A stretch of DNA of 22,667 nucleotides. It comes from CAJQND01 sp051010055 (GTDB lineage: Bacteria; Pseudomonadota; Alphaproteobacteria; Rhizobiales; CAJQND01). Positions within the stretch are counted from its first letter, which is position 1. Each line of letters begins with the position of its first letter. Location of the stretch: NCBI GenBank assembly GCA_051010055.1, contig JBPCVY010000142.1, forward strand, positions 1-22,667. The letters are read 5' to 3'. The notes under the pieces were generated by a model. That model was given only the letters and a program-made list of their open reading frames with translations, did no database searches and was not told the origin of the DNA. This document shows positions 20,440 to 22,667 of this stretch, piece by piece. A program made the translations under genes and the position numbers.

Positions 20440-22667
20440 ATGGCCGATCTTGCTACCAGCACTGAAACCACAGAAGCGCGCCCGCGTTTGATGCGCCAGT
20501 ATGAGCTGGTTGAAAAAGTTACAAGTTATGATCCAGATGCCGACGAAGCCCTTCTGAACAAGGCCTATGTCTATGCAATGAAGGCGCATGGGTCGCAAAA
20601 ACGTGCCTCGGGCGATCCCTATTTTTCTCATCCCCTTGAAGTTGCCGCCATCCTGACGGATCTGAAACTGGATGATGCCACTATTGCGGCGGCCCTGCTG
20701 CACGACACGATAGAAGACACAGAGGCGACCAAGCAGGAGATCGATTCACTGTTTGGTGCGGAAATAGGTGCTCTGGTGGAAGGGCTCACCAAACTGAAGC
20801 GGCTTGATTTGGTGACCAAGGAGGCAGCCCAGGCGGAGAACCTCCGCAAACTGCTGCTCGCCATTTCAGATGATATCCGCGTGCTTTTGGTGAAGCTTGC
20901 TGATCGCCTGCACAACATGCGCACCATTGATCACGTCAAGCCGGAAAAACGCGAGCGCATTGCCCAGGAAACAATGGACATCTACGCCCCGCTTGCCGGA
21001 CGCATCGGTATGCAGGCGGTGCGTGATGAGCTGGACGATATTTCCTTCAAGGTTCTCAAGCCCGAAGCGCACAAGACCATATCCAACAGGCTGGAACGGC
21101 TGCGCGAGGAATCTGGCGACATTCTGGTCGAGATTGAAATGGAACTGCGGGCGAAGCTGGCCGAATACAATATCAACGCAAAGGTTTATGGCCGTGAGAA
21201 AACCGCCTATTCGATCTGGCGCAAGATGGAGCGTAAGCAAATTTCCCTTGGCCAGCTTTCAGACATCTACGGCTTCCGGGTGATCGTGGAAAATGTGGTC
21301 GATTGCTATACCGCGCTTGGGGTTGTTCATCAGACATGGCGCATGGTTCCTGGGCGCTTCAAGGATTACATTTCCAACCCCAAGACAAATGACTACCGCT
21401 CCTTGCACACAACGGTCGTCGGGCCGCACAGAAAACGCGTCGAGCTTCAAATCCGCACGGGCCAAATGCAGGAAACAGCGGAAAAGGGCGTTGCCGCCCA
21501 TGCGCTTTACAAGGACTTTGGTTCCCACGAAACACCGGTCAATGAAGCCCAGGACAACGGCAAAGGGCGGCCAACATCAGCTGCATCTGAAAGCAATGCA
21601 TACCGTTGGCTACGCCGCCTGGTCGACATGCTGGCCGAAGGTGATAGCCCCAAAGAGTTCCTTGAGCACACCAAGCTTGAACTGTTTCATGATCAGGTTT
21701 TCTGCTTCACCCCAAAAGGCGATTTGATTGCCCTGCCGCGCGGCGCCACCCCGATTGATTTTGCCTATGCGGTGCACACCGGTGTCGGCAACACCTGTGT
21801 CGGTTGTCTGATTAATGGCCGCCATGCCCCGCTCATGTCTGAGTTGGAAAATGGCGATGAGGTCGAGATTATCCGCTCTGATGCGCAGGTTCCGCCTGCT
21901 GCTTGGGAGGGCATTGCCGCTACCGGAAAGGCGCGTGCGGCCATCCGCCGGGCAACCCGTGAAGCGGTGCGCAAACAATATGCCGGACTTGGCCGCGAAA
22001 TCCTTCTGCGTTCGCTTCGCGCAAACGGCTATGAATTGGATGAAGAACGTTTGGCCGCATCTATCGATCGCCTCGGTGAAAAGGATGTTGAGGACGTCCT
22101 GGCAAAAATTGGCCGTGGTGAAATTTCTACCAGCGATGTGCTCAAGGCGATGGATGTTGAAGACAAACCTGCATCGCCAAAATCTGCCGGTGTCGGAGGG
22201 CGCCTGAAATCATTGGGCGAAATGTTTCCGCGTCCGCGCAGCCGTGGCAAAAGGAAAAAGCAGGGAAGCGCTATTCCGGTACGCGGGCTTAAATCGGATC
22301 TGCCGTTGACCATTTCTCCGGAAACCGGAGCTGTTCCTGGCGAGCGCATCGTTGGCATTCTGACGCCAGGGGTCGGGGTCACCATCTATCCGATTTTCTC
22401 AGACCTTCTCAGCGAGTTTGAAGATGAGCCGGGCAGGTGGGTTGATCTTGCCTGGGATGTGAACCCGAAAAGAGAAGAGAAGTTTCCAGCGCGCATTTTG
22501 ATAACCCTTTTGAACGAGCCCGGTGCGCTTGCCCAGGTGACGAAAGTCATCGGTGAAAACGGTGCGAACATCCAGACTTTGCAAATGGATACCCAATCGG
22601 CAGACGTCTATCTGCTGCACGTTACGATCGAGGTTTACGATATAAAGCATCTCAATGAGATCATTGG
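20440..22667 (+). CDS. rsh: bifunctional (p)ppGpp synthetase/hydrolase, Rsh family (partial, runs off the right edge)
   Basis: The stringent-response enzyme that makes and degrades (p)ppGpp. Domains: HD hydrolase (about 30-190) with HPLEVA (His64), HDTIED (His88-Asp89) and LADRLHNMR (about 153-161); RelA/SpoT synthetase (about 240-350) with RFKDYI.NPK.NDYRSLHTTV; TGS (about 413-478); a basic linker (about 590-610); and an ACT domain from about 683, still open at the end. The intact hydrolase motif makes it the alphaproteobacterial bifunctional type. ATG 20440 is used; ATG 20491 (MRQYELVEKV) matches the usual family N-terminus and is a real alternative, because neither has a strong ribosome site. 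742 codons are in the window, close to the usual full length. Confidence 0.95.
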   Translation, partial: MADLATSTETTEARPRLMRQYELVEKVTSYDPDADEALLNKAYVYAMKAHGSQKRASGDPYFSHPLEVAAILTDLKLDDATIAAALLHDTIEDTEATKQEIDSLFGAEIGALVEGLTKLKRLDLVTKEAAQAENLRKLLLAISDDIRVLLVKLADRLHNMRTIDHVKPEKRERIAQETMDIYAPLAGRIGMQAVRDELDDISFKVLKPEAHKTISNRLERLREESGDILVEIEMELRAKLAEYNINAKVYGREKTAYSIWRKMERKQISLGQLSDIYGFRVIVENVVDCYTALGVVHQTWRMVPGRFKDYISNPKTNDYRSLHTTVVGPHRKRVELQIRTGQMQETAEKGVAAHALYKDFGSHETPVNEAQDNGKGRPTSAASESNAYRWLRRLVDMLAEGDSPKEFLEHTKLELFHDQVFCFTPKGDLIALPRGATPIDFAYAVHTGVGNTCVGCLINGRHAPLMSELENGDEVEIIRSDAQVPPAAWEGIAATGKARAAIRRATREAVRKQYAGLGREILLRSLRANGYELDEERLAASIDRLGEKDVEDVLAKIGRGEISTSDVLKAMDVEDKPASPKSAGVGGRLKSLGEMFPRPRSRGKRKKQGSAIPVRGLKSDLPLTISPETGAVPGERIVGILTPGVGVTIYPIFSDLLSEFEDEPGRWVDLAWDVNPKREEKFPARILITLLNEPGALAQVTKVIGENGANIQTLQMDTQSADVYLLHVTIEVYDIKHLNEII

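Overview
The window reads as an alphaproteobacterial chromosome segment, most likely Hyphomicrobiales (Rhizobiales). The basis is the gene block on the right: lytic transglycosylase / dapA / smpB / family-5 uracil-DNA glycosylase / NYN-domain protein / folK / rpoZ / rsh, together with the alpha-type bifunctional RelA/SpoT and the membrane-anchored helix-hairpin-helix protein. The species cannot be named from sequence alone.

Left accessory region (1 to about 5,600). A run of small plus-strand genes without recognisable families (155-2166) has stop/start overlaps, coiled-coil products and a phage-like compactness; one member carries an apparent frameshift. It is followed by minus-strand orphan genes: two exported proteins (2163-2576, 2780-3184), a soluble hypothetical (4545-4937) and a two-helix membrane protein (5040-5273). 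A 1.36-kb stretch without a convincing gene (3185-4544) holds several perfect inverted repeats and two weak small ORFs, and a triplicated 18-bp repeat lies at 5388-5441. The region stops at the 3' end of a minus-strand tRNA-Ser(GCU) gene (5616-5706), which suggests, without proving, an integrated island. No integrase or matching att repeat is visible.

Middle region (5,855-13,713). This contains a quinone oxidoreductase (qorA), a coupled pair on the minus strand (TPR-sulfotransferase, then a lipoprotein serine protease), and a plus-strand envelope operon. That operon encodes an inner-membrane-anchored BON/Ig-like/OmpA protein of 760 aa, a 40-aa single-helix membrane microprotein and a membrane-anchored acidic protein with a C-terminal helix-hairpin-helix domain. 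A convergent alpha/beta hydrolase follows.

Right core region (13,823-22,667). This contains a soluble-type lytic murein transglycosylase, divergent dapA-smpB (lysine/diaminopimelate synthesis and trans-translation), convergent UDG and NYN genes, then folK, rpoZ with an intrinsic terminator, and rsh, which runs off the right edge inside its ACT domain. These are ordinary housekeeping genes. The most interesting material is the BON/Ig/OmpA operon with its microprotein and the repeat-rich accessory region beside the tRNA.
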